64,000 nucleotides of DNA from Hyphomicrobium_A sp963728165 (GTDB taxonomy: Bacteria > Pseudomonadota > Alphaproteobacteria > Rhizobiales > Hyphomicrobiaceae): assembly GCA_963728165.1 (NCBI GenBank), contig CAVSIY010000004.1, positions 186,001 to 250,000 on the forward strand. Reading direction: 5' to 3'. Made by a program: the position numbers and the translations under genes. Positions 11,939 to 20,602 of the stretch are shown piece after piece; the stretch's first letter is position 1; every line of letters begins with the position of its first letter. The notes under the pieces were generated by a model. That model worked only from the letters and a program-made list of their open reading frames with translations, was not told where the DNA came from and did no database searches.

Positions 11939-12017
11939 GGGACAAATCTCCGTTTGCAATGGGGGGCTGCGAGAGCCATTTAGCGGCTTCACCATCGCGC
12001 AGAGCATGGCCCTTGCG

Positions 12018-12058
12018 GAAATATCCGTTATGTCGGGTATCGATAGCCGGAGGCTATC
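12018..12058 (-). promoter_or_regulatory. Candidate LysR/OxyR-like operator B
   Basis: ATAG-CCGGAGG-CTAT at 12043-12057, with GATATTTC (minus strand, 12018-12025) 16 bases towards the cupin gene, about 80 bases before its start. The box is extended to GATATTTCCGC as in operator C. Orientation and spacing equal those of operator A. Confidence 0.7.
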
Positions 12059-12105
12059 GGCACTTCTTTGCAAGCAATTGGAAACCCTAAAGCAGACGGC
12101 GCCCG

Positions 12106-13488
12106 TCAGGCCGGGTAGCCGCACAGATCGATCGGGTCGGTGACGCCGGCGACATGAGCGCCCGGGCGCGGCTGGGGCTCGACGGCGGGAACATAGCCCT
12201 GGGCGCGGGCCTGTTTCAGCGTAGAGGCAGGCAGGATTGCCCGCGTCCTCTCCACCTTGTTGTGCTTCTCGAGCTTGGCGGCGAGGTTCACCGCTTCCCC
12301 GATGACGGTGTACTCGAGCCGGGTGGCGTCGCCCAAGGTCGCGAACACGACGGTGCCGGAGGCGACGGCGGCATTCACGTGCAAGGGCGTCTTGACCCCG
12401 AGCCCTTCGAGCGAGTTTTGCCAGGCCAGCGCCTCGTCGAGAATCCTATCGAGCGCGCGCAGCGCGTCGGCGGCCGCCGTCTGGGACGGCGCCACTGCGC
12501 CAAACGTCACCATGACGCCGTCGCCCAGGAACTTATCGACGACGCCACTGTGGTCCTGCACGATCGGCACGATGCGCGCGTGAAACGCGGTGAGCAGGTG
12601 CACCACCTCGGCGGGCGGCACCGTGGTCGAGAACGGCGTGAAGCCGCGGATGTCGATCATCATGATCGCGGCCTCGCGCTCGGCCGCGTGGCCGGCCTCG
12701 ATCAGCTCGTCTGCCATGGAGATCTGGTCGGCCACCCCTTGCGACAGGAAGCGACGGATCTCGCGCCCTGCCGCCTGCTCGCGAACCGCAGTGACGAGCG
12801 TCTGCTGCGCGCGCCGTGCGCCGACCGTCAAGACGGCGGTGACGAGGAGGATGGCCACGATCTTGTCGACCTCCGCACCGATCAGAATGCGGTTTCCCGT
12901 GATGTAGGCGACGAAGTTGTGGGTGACGGCGCCTTGCTGTGACTGGAAGACCGCGGCCGTCGTTAGTACCGCCCAGCCGATCGCCGCCGTCAGCCCGGCT
13001 GCGAGCACGTAGCGATGATCGAAACGCAGAGCCCTCAGCGCAATGAACACGAAGAGGTAGAGGATGGAGGGTACCTTGAGCGAGAAGGCCGGCGGCTCGC
13101 CGTATTGCAGATGGAACGACCAGATGAGCCCCAGGAGCAGGGTCATGTCGGCGACGATGGAAGGGATGACGAACCATCCGGGCAGCGGCCCGCGCTGTGA
13201 CATGAGCAGCCGCACGAGCGCAAACAGCGTGTAGGCCATGAGCGCCAGCGGCACCGGCGCCAGCATGGTCATAGGCGCGTCGGCGGGGCGCGGCGCCAGC
13301 ACGTAGAGAATGGCGAGTGCCGCGGCGAGGCCGAGCTGAACATAGATGATGAGCCGCTCGGCGGCGCGGTCCTGGGCATGCAGCAGCTCGACGACGCGGG
13401 CCGGCAGATGCGCCGCCGATTCCGGCGCGCGAAACGCTGAGACAACGCCGCCCGGCATGCTGGCGAGCCTCGTCGCGAGCGCCTGCAT
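12106..13488 (-). CDS. Membrane-anchored class III adenylate/guanylate cyclase
   Basis: A 460-residue protein. The N-terminal half has about six hydrophobic helices (for example LIIYVQLGLAAALAILYVLA and ALMAYTLFALVRLLM). The C-terminal half is a class III nucleotide cyclase domain: MMIDIRGFTPFS supplies the first metal Asp, HSGVVDKFLGDGVMVTFG the second, and LEYTVIGEAVNLAAKLEK the late transition-state region. This build matches bacterial adenylate cyclases that make cAMP in response to a membrane signal. The start at 13488 follows GGAGGGAG. The gene is 20 bases downstream of the patatin gene on the same strand and may be cotranscribed with it and bdhA. Confidence 0.88.
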   Translation of the reverse strand: MQALATRLASMPGGVVSAFRAPESAAHLPARVVELLHAQDRAAERLIIYVQLGLAAALAILYVLAPRPADAPMTMLAPVPLALMAYTLFALVRLLMSQRGPLPGWFVIPSIVADMTLLLGLIWSFHLQYGEPPAFSLKVPSILYLFVFIALRALRFDHRYVLAAGLTAAIGWAVLTTAAVFQSQQGAVTHNFVAYITGNRILIGAEVDKIVAILLVTAVLTVGARRAQQTLVTAVREQAAGREIRRFLSQGVADQISMADELIEAGHAAEREAAIMMIDIRGFTPFSTTVPPAEVVHLLTAFHARIVPIVQDHSGVVDKFLGDGVMVTFGAVAPSQTAAADALRALDRILDEALAWQNSLEGLGVKTPLHVNAAVASGTVVFATLGDATRLEYTVIGEAVNLAAKLEKHNKVERTRAILPASTLKQARAQGYVPAVEPQPRPGAHVAGVTDPIDLCGYPA

Positions 13489-13508
13489 AGCGGGCTCCCT
13501 CCGCGCCT

Positions 13509-14582
13509 TTAGAGGAAGATATCGGCCAGATCGACGCTCGAGTCGTGGCCGACGCGGTCGAAGTTCTGATCGAGCCAGTCCTCGGCGCGGCGGCGCCCGG
13601 CGTCGCGCAAGTGGCAGAGAAAATCCCAATCGGGATTGAGCTTGGTGGCGACGCCAAGCTGGGCCATCTCGGCATCGTCGCGGATCGAGTGGATGCGCAT
13701 ACGATGGTACTTCTTGCCGTCGAGTGCGCCCTCGTCGATCAGCCGCGTCACGAACTCGACCGCGCGCATCTCGCGCATCAGCGAGGAATTGAAGCTGATC
13801 TCGTTCATGCGATCGAAAATCTCGGGCGCCGTCTTGGGCAGCTTCTTGCGCTCGATCGGATTGATGTGAACGATGATCACGTCCTTGGAGGCGCCGTTGT
13901 AGATCAGGGGGAAGATCGCCGGGTTGCCCATGAACCCGCCGTCCCAATAGGCCTCGCCCTCGATCTCGACCGCCTGGAACACATAGGGCAGGCAGGCCGA
14001 CGCCATCACCACGTCGACGGAGAGCTCCTCATTGTGGAACACGCGGATCTTGCCGGTGCGCACGTTGGTGGCGCTCAAGAAGATGCGCGTCGCCTTGTTG
14101 CAACGCGACAGCTTCTCGAAGTCGACCACCCGCAACAGCACGTCCTTCAGCGGGTTGAAGTTGAATGGGTTCAACTGGTAGGGCGAGAACAGGTGCGTCA
14201 GCGCCTGGAAGGCGTGATAGGTCGGTGAGAACTCGGTCTGGAAGCCGTAGGCCTGCAGCCATTTCTCCCAGGGCAGCGTGCGCACCGGGCTGTAAAGCTC
14301 GCCGGCGTGGCTGATCTCGGTCCAGAACTCGTTGAGCTTGTCGCGCGCGCCCGCGGGTCCGCCAAGCGACACGCCGTAGGCCATGACGACGGCGTTCATG
14401 GCGCCGGCACTGGTCGCGCTCAGCGCCTCGATGTCGAGACGCCCGTCCTCCAAGATCTTGTCGAGCACGCCCCAGGCGAAAGCGCCGTGCGCGCCACCGC
14501 CCTGCAGGGCGACGTTGACCGGTTTGCGATTGGCCTTGGGCCGGGCCACTGCCTTGGGCTGTCCTGGCTCTTGAATGGTCAT
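13509..14582 (-). CDS. Patatin-like phospholipase
   Basis: A 357-residue patatin-fold serine hydrolase. The oxyanion loop is NVALQGGGAHGAFAWGVLD (about residues 22-40), the nucleophile elbow is LSATSAGAMNA (Ser in A-T-S-A-G instead of the usual G-T-S-A-G), and the catalytic Asp lies in YWDGGFMGNPA. The start ATG overlaps the stop of bdhA (ATGA), so the two are translationally coupled. Patatin genes next to 3-hydroxybutyrate dehydrogenase are common in Rhizobiales, and a role in lipid or polyhydroxybutyrate turnover is possible; that is inference from context. The N-terminal 20 residues are basic and proline-rich. Confidence 0.9.
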   Translation of the reverse strand: MTIQEPGQPKAVARPKANRKPVNVALQGGGAHGAFAWGVLDKILEDGRLDIEALSATSAGAMNAVVMAYGVSLGGPAGARDKLNEFWTEISHAGELYSPVRTLPWEKWLQAYGFQTEFSPTYHAFQALTHLFSPYQLNPFNFNPLKDVLLRVVDFEKLSRCNKATRIFLSATNVRTGKIRVFHNEELSVDVVMASACLPYVFQAVEIEGEAYWDGGFMGNPAIFPLIYNGASKDVIIVHINPIERKKLPKTAPEIFDRMNEISFNSSLMREMRAVEFVTRLIDEGALDGKKYHRMRIHSIRDDAEMAQLGVATKLNPDWDFLCHLRDAGRRRAEDWLDQNFDRVGHDSSVDLADIFL

Positions 14583-15415
14583 TGCGCGGTCCACCCGCCT
14601 TCGATGGGCAGCGCCGCGCCGGTGATGGAGGCGCCGCCGCCCGTGCACAGGAATACCGCCAGCGCGCCGATCTCCTCCGTCGTCACGAATTTGCGCGTCG
14701 GCTGCGCGTGCAGGAGCACGTCGCGGATGACCTGCTCCTCGGTCAGATTACGCGCTTTCGCCGTCTCCGGTATCTGTTTTTGGACGAGCGGCGTCAGCAC
14801 GTAGCCCGGGCAAATGGCGTTCACCGTGATGCCGTGCTCGGCCGTCTCCAGCGCCACCGTCTTGGTGAGCCCGAGGACGCCGTGCTTGGCGGCGACATAG
14901 GCGGACTTGAAGGGCGAGGCGACGAGCGCATGCGCGGAGGCGACGTTGATGATGCGGCCCCAGTTGCGCGCCTTCATCTCCGGCACCACGGCGCGGATGG
15001 CGTGGAAGGCAGACGACAGATTGATGGCGATAATGGCGTCCCACTTGGCGACGGGAAAAGTCTCGATGGCCTCCACGTGCTGGATGCCGGCGTTGTTGAC
15101 GAGCACGTCGACCTTGCCCAAGCGCTTTGCTGCCTCGGCGACCATGCCGGCGATCTCCTCCGGTTTGGTCATGTCGGCGCCCGAGTAGGCGACCTTGACG
15201 CCGAACGTCTTTTCCAGATCGGCGCGCGTCTGCTCGATCTCGGCCGCATCGCCGAAGCCGTTCAGCATCACGTGCATGCCGGCTTGCGCAAAGGCGCGCG
15301 CGATGCCGAGGCCGATGCCACTCGTGGAGCCCGTCACGATTGCCGACTTGCCCGCAAGTGCTTTGGTGGAAAGCGCCGCGTTGGTCGGCGCGGTCATCAG
15401 CGTCATGACTGCCAT
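14579..15415 (-). CDS. bdhA: 3-hydroxybutyrate dehydrogenase (SDR family)
   Basis: NAD-dependent oxidation of D-3-hydroxybutyrate to acetoacetate, in the breakdown of polyhydroxybutyrate or ketone bodies. Classical SDR motifs are visible: TGSTSGIGLGIA (cofactor), NNAGIQHV, the catalytic Ser in NVASAHAL, and YVAAKHGV with Tyr and Lys. HALVASPFKSAYVAAKHG and the late GGGASITGAALPIEGGWTAQ agree with the BDH group rather than a generic SDR. Length is 278 residues; the first 15-20 are extra, and Met at residue 4 or 7 could be the true start. First gene of a probable bdhA-patatin-cyclase operon. Confidence 0.9.
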   Translation of the reverse strand: MAVMTLMTAPTNAALSTKALAGKSAIVTGSTSGIGLGIARAFAQAGMHVMLNGFGDAAEIEQTRADLEKTFGVKVAYSGADMTKPEEIAGMVAEAAKRLGKVDVLVNNAGIQHVEAIETFPVAKWDAIIAINLSSAFHAIRAVVPEMKARNWGRIINVASAHALVASPFKSAYVAAKHGVLGLTKTVALETAEHGITVNAICPGYVLTPLVQKQIPETAKARNLTEEQVIRDVLLHAQPTRKFVTTEEIGALAVFLCTGGGASITGAALPIEGGWTAQ

Positions 15416-15436
15416 CCTTGCTCGAGCCTCAACATC

Positions 15437-16195
15437 CTACTCCGATACGGCGCGGCGCGCCTTGATCTTCTTGTAGACAACGGGCAGCAGCGACAGGGCG
15501 GCGAGACCGACGAGCGCCGTGATCACCTGCGGCGTCAGCGCGCCCTTGAGCGAGAACTCTTGCGCGCTATCGAATATGCTGCCGAGCCCGGCGCCGATCG
15601 AGGCAAAAACGAAGGTGCCGGGAATAATGCCGAGAAACGTCGCGATGACGAAGGTGCGCAGCGAAACGCCGAGAAATGCAGGGACTAAATTTACGATGAA
15701 GAAAGGAAACGCCGGGATCAGCCGCAGCACCAAGAGGTAGCTCAGCGCATCCTCGTTGAAGCCTGCCTCCATCTTCGCAAGCCACGGTCCCGCCTTGGCA
15801 CGCAACACGTCGCCGAGGACGAAACGGGCGGCGAGAAACAAGAGCGTCGCCCCGGCGGTGGCGCCGACCACGACGGCCGCCGTCCCTTCCCAGATGCCGA
15901 ACAGGAACCCGCCGGTGAGCGTCAGCACGGCCGCACCCGGCACCGACAGAGACACCGCCCCGGTGTAGACGAGGACAAACAGCAGCACGGATAAGACCGG
16001 CATCGCGTCGACGAACGCCGTCAGCGTCTCGCGATTGTGGCGCAGCGCGTCGAAGGTCAGATACTTGTTGAGGCCGAGCGCGAAGAAGGCGGCAATGCCC
16101 GCGCCGAGCACGAGAAGGGGAATGAACCGCTTGTAGCCGAAGCCCATCGCCGGCTTCGGCTCCAAATCTGGTTTTTCGCGTACTGCGGCCGGCAT
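15437..16195 (-). CDS. TVP38/TMEM64 (DedA-like) membrane protein
   Basis: A 252-residue polytopic membrane protein. The family core is visible as VPGAAVLTLTGGFLFGIWEGT and, later, LRLIPAFPFFIVNLVPAFLGVSLRTFVIATFLGIIPGTFVFASIGAG, flanked by hydrophobic helices at both ends. Members of this SNARE-associated Golgi fold act in membrane homeostasis or lipid scrambling. The start at 16195 has GGAG six bases upstream. An alternative ATG at 16345 overlaps the stop of the flavoprotein gene (ATGA) and would add 50 Pro/Ser/Arg-rich residues. Partnership of TVP38 proteins with mercuric-reductase-like flavoproteins is a known bacterial arrangement. Confidence 0.85.
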   Translation of the reverse strand: MPAAVREKPDLEPKPAMGFGYKRFIPLLVLGAGIAAFFALGLNKYLTFDALRHNRETLTAFVDAMPVLSVLLFVLVYTGAVSLSVPGAAVLTLTGGFLFGIWEGTAAVVVGATAGATLLFLAARFVLGDVLRAKAGPWLAKMEAGFNEDALSYLLVLRLIPAFPFFIVNLVPAFLGVSLRTFVIATFLGIIPGTFVFASIGAGLGSIFDSAQEFSLKGALTPQVITALVGLAALSLLPVVYKKIKARRAVSE

Positions 16196-16341
16196 AGCTG
16201 TCTCCGTTCTCGAATGGAAAGAAGATCGGGACCCGGACGACGCCGGGGGACGGGGGGAGGGCGTGGCCCGGGTCCCGGAGGGCTGAGGGCCGAGGGGGGA
16301 ACGGCCGTCAGCGGGAGTGGAGGCGATACGCGCTGCAGCGG

Positions 16342-17766
16342 TCATGGCAGCCTCTGCATGAGGCTCACGACCTGACGCGTGCGCTTGGAGAAAAGCTGCG
16401 GGGTGAACCAGGCACCGGCCACCCGCTTCGACACCTCGCCCAGCGTCGGGTAGGGCGCGATGATGGAGGCCATGTCGCGCATGGTGAGCCGCTTCTGCAC
16501 GGCGAGCACCCACGGCAGGATCAGCTCGCCGGCGTGGCGACCGACGATGGTGGCGCCGACGATGACGCCGCCCTTGCCGACGACGGCCTTGATGAAGCCT
16601 TCGGTCGCCAGCTCGGCCTGCGCGCGGTCGTTCTCGGCGAACGGCCACTTTACCGACTTCGCGCTCGCGTCCTTGAGCTTGGCGGAGGCCTCGGTGTGCC
16701 CCACGTGCGCGAGCTCCGGATCGGTGTAGGTGACCCAGGGCACCGCCCGGTAGTCCACCTTGGCCGGCAGGTTGAACAGCGCGTTGCGGATGACGATGCC
16801 GGCGTGATAGCCGGCCATGTGCGTGAACTGAAAGCCGCCAGCCACGTCGCCGATGGCGAAGACGCGCTTGTTGGTGGTGCGCAGGCGGTGATCGACCTTG
16901 ATGCCGGTCGGGCCGTACTCGACGCCCGCGGCTTCGAGACCGAGGCTGCCGACGTTGGGCCGGCGCCCCGCGGCGACCAAGAGATGCGTGCCCTCGATCC
17001 ACTGGGCCCTGTGTCCGTTGGAGAGCATCACCGCGATGAGATTGCCTTCGCGAGCGACGCGATCGACCTTGGCGCGCTCGATGATGGAGACGCCCTCAGA
17101 TGCGAGGCGGGCGCGCACGACGCTTGCTGCCTCCGGATCGTCCTTGGGCAGGATCGACAAGGCCTCGATCACCGTCACCTTGCAGCCGAGCCGCCGGTGC
17201 GCCTGTGCCAACTCCAGGCCGATGGGTCCGCCCCCGATCACGATGAGGTGGCCCGGCGCCTCGGTGAGGTCGAACACGGTCTCGTTGGTGAGATAGGGCA
17301 CGTCGCGCAAACCGGGGATCGGTGGCACGAAGGCGCGTGACCCCGTTGCGATAACGAAGCGCCGCGCGGTGATCTCTCGGTCTCCGGCAACGATGGTGCC
17401 GGGGCCAACGAACTTTGCGCCCGCCTCGATCACGTCGACGCCGAGCCCGCGGAAACGCTCGACGAAGTCGTTGGGCGCGATGGCCGCGATGACGCCGTGC
17501 ACGTGGGCGTTCACCTTGAGAAAGTCGATCTCGGGCTCGTGGCCGTTGACCCCGAAACGGCCCGCGGTGCGAACCGTCTCGGCGGCGTCCGCCGCAGCGA
17601 TCAGGGCCTTCGAGGGCACGCAGCCGTAATTGAGGCAATCGCCGCCCATCTTGTGCTTCTCGGCGAGCACGACCCGGGCGCCGAGCTGCGCCGCGCCGGC
17701 CGCAACCGAAAGGCCGCCCGAGCCGGCTCCGATGACAGCAATGTCTACTTTCATTGGCTTTGGCAT
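16342..17766 (-). CDS. FAD-dependent pyridine nucleotide-disulfide oxidoreductase (mercuric-reductase-like)
   Basis: A 474-residue flavoenzyme of the lipoamide dehydrogenase/mercuric reductase family. It shows IAVIGAGSGGLSVA (FAD), the redox-active pair in GGDCLNYGCVPSKAL, ATGSRAFVPPIPG, a second nucleotide motif IVIGGGPIGLELAQ (NAD(P)H), and FAIGDVAGGFQFTHMA. The C-terminal base motif of lipoamide dehydrogenase (HxHPT) is replaced by IAPYPTLGE, so it is not a normal E3 enzyme; no mercury-binding N-terminal domain or vicinal Cys tail is present either. The start at 17766 has GGGAG eight bases upstream. It forms an operon with the TVP38 gene and is divergent from LysR, with operator C between. 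Confidence 0.88.
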   Translation of the reverse strand: MPKPMKVDIAVIGAGSGGLSVAAGAAQLGARVVLAEKHKMGGDCLNYGCVPSKALIAAADAAETVRTAGRFGVNGHEPEIDFLKVNAHVHGVIAAIAPNDFVERFRGLGVDVIEAGAKFVGPGTIVAGDREITARRFVIATGSRAFVPPIPGLRDVPYLTNETVFDLTEAPGHLIVIGGGPIGLELAQAHRRLGCKVTVIEALSILPKDDPEAASVVRARLASEGVSIIERAKVDRVAREGNLIAVMLSNGHRAQWIEGTHLLVAAGRRPNVGSLGLEAAGVEYGPTGIKVDHRLRTTNKRVFAIGDVAGGFQFTHMAGYHAGIVIRNALFNLPAKVDYRAVPWVTYTDPELAHVGHTEASAKLKDASAKSVKWPFAENDRAQAELATEGFIKAVVGKGGVIVGATIVGRHAGELILPWVLAVQKRLTMRDMASIIAPYPTLGEVSKRVAGAWFTPQLFSKRTRQVVSLMQRLP

Positions 17767-17983
17767 GTTCCGGGCTCCCAAACAGGGTACGTCTCGCAGA
17801 CGGGCCGCGTTACAAATCTGCGACGGGCGCGAATATTCCTCTTGCAGCGTTGCGAGCCGAGCTTGAGCGCATGACATCAAGCCGTTAGCGGCTTGTTTGC
17901 CCTTTCCCGACCTCGACGGCCGGTGCTCAAAGATTGTTCAACTCATCAACGCCCAAGATCGTAACGATCGGGGATCTGGAGCG

Positions 17984-18024
17984 GAAATATCGAGTGGATT
18001 AGAATTTGATAGCCGGCGGCTATC
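17984..18024 (-). promoter_or_regulatory. Candidate LysR/OxyR-like operator C in the lysR-flavoprotein divergent region
   Basis: ATAG-CCGGCGG-CTAT at 18009-18023 with GATATTTCCGC (minus strand, box 17984-17991) 16 bases towards the flavoprotein gene. It lies 54 bases before the lysR start and 218 before the flavoprotein start. This is the place expected for a LysR autoregulatory site, and it anchors the matching sites A, B, D and E to this regulator. A further half-site, GATAG, follows at 18032. Confidence 0.75.
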
Positions 18025-18077
18025 GCCCCCCGATAGCCTAGCGATCATTAGCCGCTCGGCCGACACAGGGTCCGTTT

Positions 18078-18965
18078 ATGGAAATGCACCAGGTGCGCTA
18101 CTTCCTCGCGGTGTCGCGGACGCTCAACTTCACGCGTGCCGCCGAAGAGTGCCATGTTGCGCAACCGTCGCTGACGCGCGCCATCAAGCAGCTCGAGGAG
18201 GAGCTCGGCAACGAGCTGTTCCGCCGCGAGCGCAACCTCACGCACTTGACCGAGTTCGGCCAGCGCATGCTGCCGCTCCTGCAGCAGTGCTACGACAGCG
18301 CCGCCTCGGCCAAGGCGCTCGCCTCCTCGCTGAAGACGGGCGACGTCGCGCCGCTGTCGATCGCGCTCTCGAGCGCCGTCGACCTGGTGTTCCTGGTGCC
18401 CGACCTCACGGAGCTGATGCGCGCCTTCAAAGGTCTCGAGCTGCGATTCTTGCGCGGCACGCGCGAGCAAGTCATCGAGTGGCTCAAGAAGGGGGAGGCG
18501 GAGCTCGCCGTCGCCGGCCCCTTGAGCGACAGCTGGGACAGGCTCGATGCATGGCCGCTCTTCACCGAGCGCTTGTGCCTCGCCGTCTCCGCCCAGCATG
18601 CGCTCGCCGAGCGCGACAGCGTGGAGCCCGACGAGCTCGCCGAGGAGCGGCTTCTGCTGCGCACCTATTGCGAGGTCTTCGACGAATTCCTGGACTTCAT
18701 GAAGAGCCGACAGCTCCACGCCGCCATCAGCCACAGGATCGTCTCCGAGCCCGACCTCGTCACCATGATCGAGGCCGATCTCGGCATCGGCATGCTGCCG
18801 GAAAGCTCCGGGCGGTCGGATCGCATGCGCCTCATCGACATCAATGGTCTCGACTTGCGGCGCACGATCTATCTCTACAGCGTCGCCGGGCGCCAACGCT
18901 CACCCGCCGCGAGCGCGCTCATCAGGCTCATGCGTGCGGGAGACTGGTCGCAGCGCGCGGCCTGA
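18078..18965 (+). CDS. LysR-family transcriptional regulator
   Basis: A 295-residue LysR-type regulator. The N-terminal winged helix-turn-helix reads RYFLAVSRTLNFTRAAEECHVAQPSLTRAIKQLEEELGNELFRR, the canonical family sequence; the rest is the two-lobed effector domain. A single cysteine, Cys198 in LLLRTYCEVFDEF, falls at about the position of the peroxide-sensing Cys199 of OxyR, but no second cysteine follows ten residues later. The gene is divergent from the flavoprotein/TVP38 operon with a dyad between them. Five copies of that dyad near redox genes in this window suggest that it controls a local oxidative or thiol-stress regulon. The inducer is unknown. Confidence 0.9.
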   Translation: MEMHQVRYFLAVSRTLNFTRAAEECHVAQPSLTRAIKQLEEELGNELFRRERNLTHLTEFGQRMLPLLQQCYDSAASAKALASSLKTGDVAPLSIALSSAVDLVFLVPDLTELMRAFKGLELRFLRGTREQVIEWLKKGEAELAVAGPLSDSWDRLDAWPLFTERLCLAVSAQHALAERDSVEPDELAEERLLLRTYCEVFDEFLDFMKSRQLHAAISHRIVSEPDLVTMIEADLGIGMLPESSGRSDRMRLIDINGLDLRRTIYLYSVAGRQRSPAASALIRLMRAGDWSQRAA

Positions 18966-18974
18966 GGCGCGGTC

Positions 18975-19685
18975 TCAACGCGCCGTCTTTAGTGCGGCGA
19001 TGATATCCTCCACATCCATGCGGTTGCGGAAGTCGGGATCGACGTAGCGCGCCAGGATGTGACCGTCGCGGCCGACGACGAACGTGGCCGGGATCGGCAC
19101 GAACCACGATGAGGAGGCTTGGTAGCGCGGCAGGTTCAGTCCATGTGAGAGGTAGAGGGTGCGCACCTTCTCGCCGAGCCAGACCACGAGGCCGAGGTTC
19201 AGGGCATAGCCGTGGTCGATATCCGAAAGGATGCGAAAGGCGTTCTTCGCGCTGGCGACCGCCTTCTTGGTGAACTCCTCCGTCTCCGGCATGATCGAGA
19301 CAACGTTCGCCCCGTGGGCCGCGATCTCTGCCAGCGCCTGGCTGAACGCGGTGAGCTCGATGAGGCAATACTCGCACCAGTGCCCCCGGTTGAAGCTGAT
19401 GACGGCGGGACCGTCGGCGATGAAATCCTGCAGGTCGAGCAGACGCCCGGTGTTGTCGGGCAAGAGGAAGGACGGCATGCGATCGCCCACCTGCGGTGCC
19501 GTGCTGCCGGCGTCACCAGAGCGGATGCGCACGACGAGATCGTCATAGGCCTCGGCGAACGGCAGCCCGAACGTGCGCACGGCGGCCGAGAACGCCGCCA
19601 TCCGCTCGTGCAGCGGAGCCTCCATCGCACAGATCTGTTCAAACGCCTCTTGGAGGGTCTGCGCCTGCATGCACCTTGCCGCCAA
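18975..19685 (-). CDS. Peroxiredoxin-like (AhpC/TSA) protein, copy 1
   Basis: A 236-residue protein of the AhpC/TSA thioredoxin fold with an N-terminal helical extension of about 60 residues. The active-site loop is ISFNRGHWCEYCLIELTAF, a CxxC instead of the single peroxidatic Cys of classical peroxiredoxins. PIPATFVVGRDGHILARYVDPDFRNRM near the end is typical of the AhpC/TSA superfamily. It is paralogous to the genes at 19777 and 20706. It probably shares a transcript with the gene at 19777, whose stop precedes it by 91 bases. A thiol peroxidase or disulfide reductase role is inferred. Confidence 0.85.
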   Translation of the reverse strand: MAARCMQAQTLQEAFEQICAMEAPLHERMAAFSAAVRTFGLPFAEAYDDLVVRIRSGDAGSTAPQVGDRMPSFLLPDNTGRLLDLQDFIADGPAVISFNRGHWCEYCLIELTAFSQALAEIAAHGANVVSIMPETEEFTKKAVASAKNAFRILSDIDHGYALNLGLVVWLGEKVRTLYLSHGLNLPRYQASSSWFVPIPATFVVGRDGHILARYVDPDFRNRMDVEDIIAALKTAR

Positions 19686-19776
19686 CGGTCCGGGACCAGG
19701 GCCCCGGTCCCAGATTATCGTTTTACGCCAAGCTGCCTAGCGCCGTTTCAAGCCGCACGCTTGCAATTGAACGTGA

Positions 19777-20487
19777 TTAACCCCGTTCCGCCCCGGGTCC
19801 GTCCAGGGCGGCGAGAATGTCGGCGATCTCCATGCGCTGGCGGAACTCGGGGTCGACGCGGCGCCCCAGCACGCGGCCATCGCTGTCGACGACGAAGGTT
19901 GCCGGCAGCGGAACGAACCAGCCGTCGTTGCCTTGGTACTCGGCGAGACGGTAGCCGTGCCCCTGCATGAGATCGGCGACGCGCTGACCAACCCACATCG
20001 CCAGGCCCAAAGAGAGCGCATAGGAATTGTCGATGTCGGTAAGGATGATGAACCGGCTCAAGATCTCCTCGGGCAGCCGCCGGATGAACTGCTGCCGGTC
20101 AGGCAGGATCGAGACGAGCTGGGCGCCGCGCGCTGCGATCTCGTCCTGGTGATCGGCGATGGTCGAGAGCTGGATCTTGCAGAACGGGCACCAATGGCCC
20201 CTGTTGAAGCTAATCACCGCCGGCCCCGGCGCCAGGATCTCCTCCAGGCTCACGAGCCGCCCGGAATGGGCGGGCAGCGCGAACGGCGGCATTGCCTCGC
20301 CGACGTTGGGAGCCATGGCGCCGACCGCGCCGGCCTTGAGCCTGGCGACGAGGTCGTCGTAGGCCTCGGCAAAGGGGAAGTTCAGCTCGCGCAGCGCGTC
20401 CGCGTAGGCGGCGAGCCGCTCATTGAGCGGCGCATCCATCTTGCAGATCTCGGCGAAAGCCTCCGCGAGCGTCGCTGCTCTTTTCAA
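19777..20487 (-). CDS. Peroxiredoxin-like (AhpC/TSA) protein, copy 2
   Basis: A 236-residue paralog of the neighbouring gene. It has the same helical N-terminus (DAPLNERLAAYADALRELNF), the redox loop ISFNRGHWCPFCKIQLS with CPFC, and the C-terminal PLPATFVVDSDGRVLGRRVDPEFRQRM. It starts 115 bases from operator D, which in this orientation presents its dyad and its distal GCTATTTT box with the same 16-base spacing as the other operators. It therefore appears to head a two-gene redox operon running to 18975. Confidence 0.86.
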   Translation of the reverse strand: MKRAATLAEAFAEICKMDAPLNERLAAYADALRELNFPFAEAYDDLVARLKAGAVGAMAPNVGEAMPPFALPAHSGRLVSLEEILAPGPAVISFNRGHWCPFCKIQLSTIADHQDEIAARGAQLVSILPDRQQFIRRLPEEILSRFIILTDIDNSYALSLGLAMWVGQRVADLMQGHGYRLAEYQGNDGWFVPLPATFVVDSDGRVLGRRVDPEFRQRMEIADILAALDGPGAERG

Positions 20488-20602
20488 GCGTCACACCTTG
20501 CTTTTTTTTGCGCCGCGGCCGTCGACGGTCCCCAAGCGATGCGGCTTCCTTCAACGGCCCTTCTCCGCCGCTCCCCCTTATCGCTGGCGCTGCGAAGAGG
20601 CA

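Noticed and set aside
16342..17766. Mercury resistance (merA)
   Set aside because: No heavy-metal-associated N-terminal domain, no C-terminal vicinal cysteines and no merR/merT/merP genes nearby.
19692..19711. GGGACC...GGTCCC inverted repeat between two peroxiredoxin-like genes
   Set aside because: Short stem without a T-run in either direction; not a convincing terminator, and not repeated elsewhere as seen by eye.
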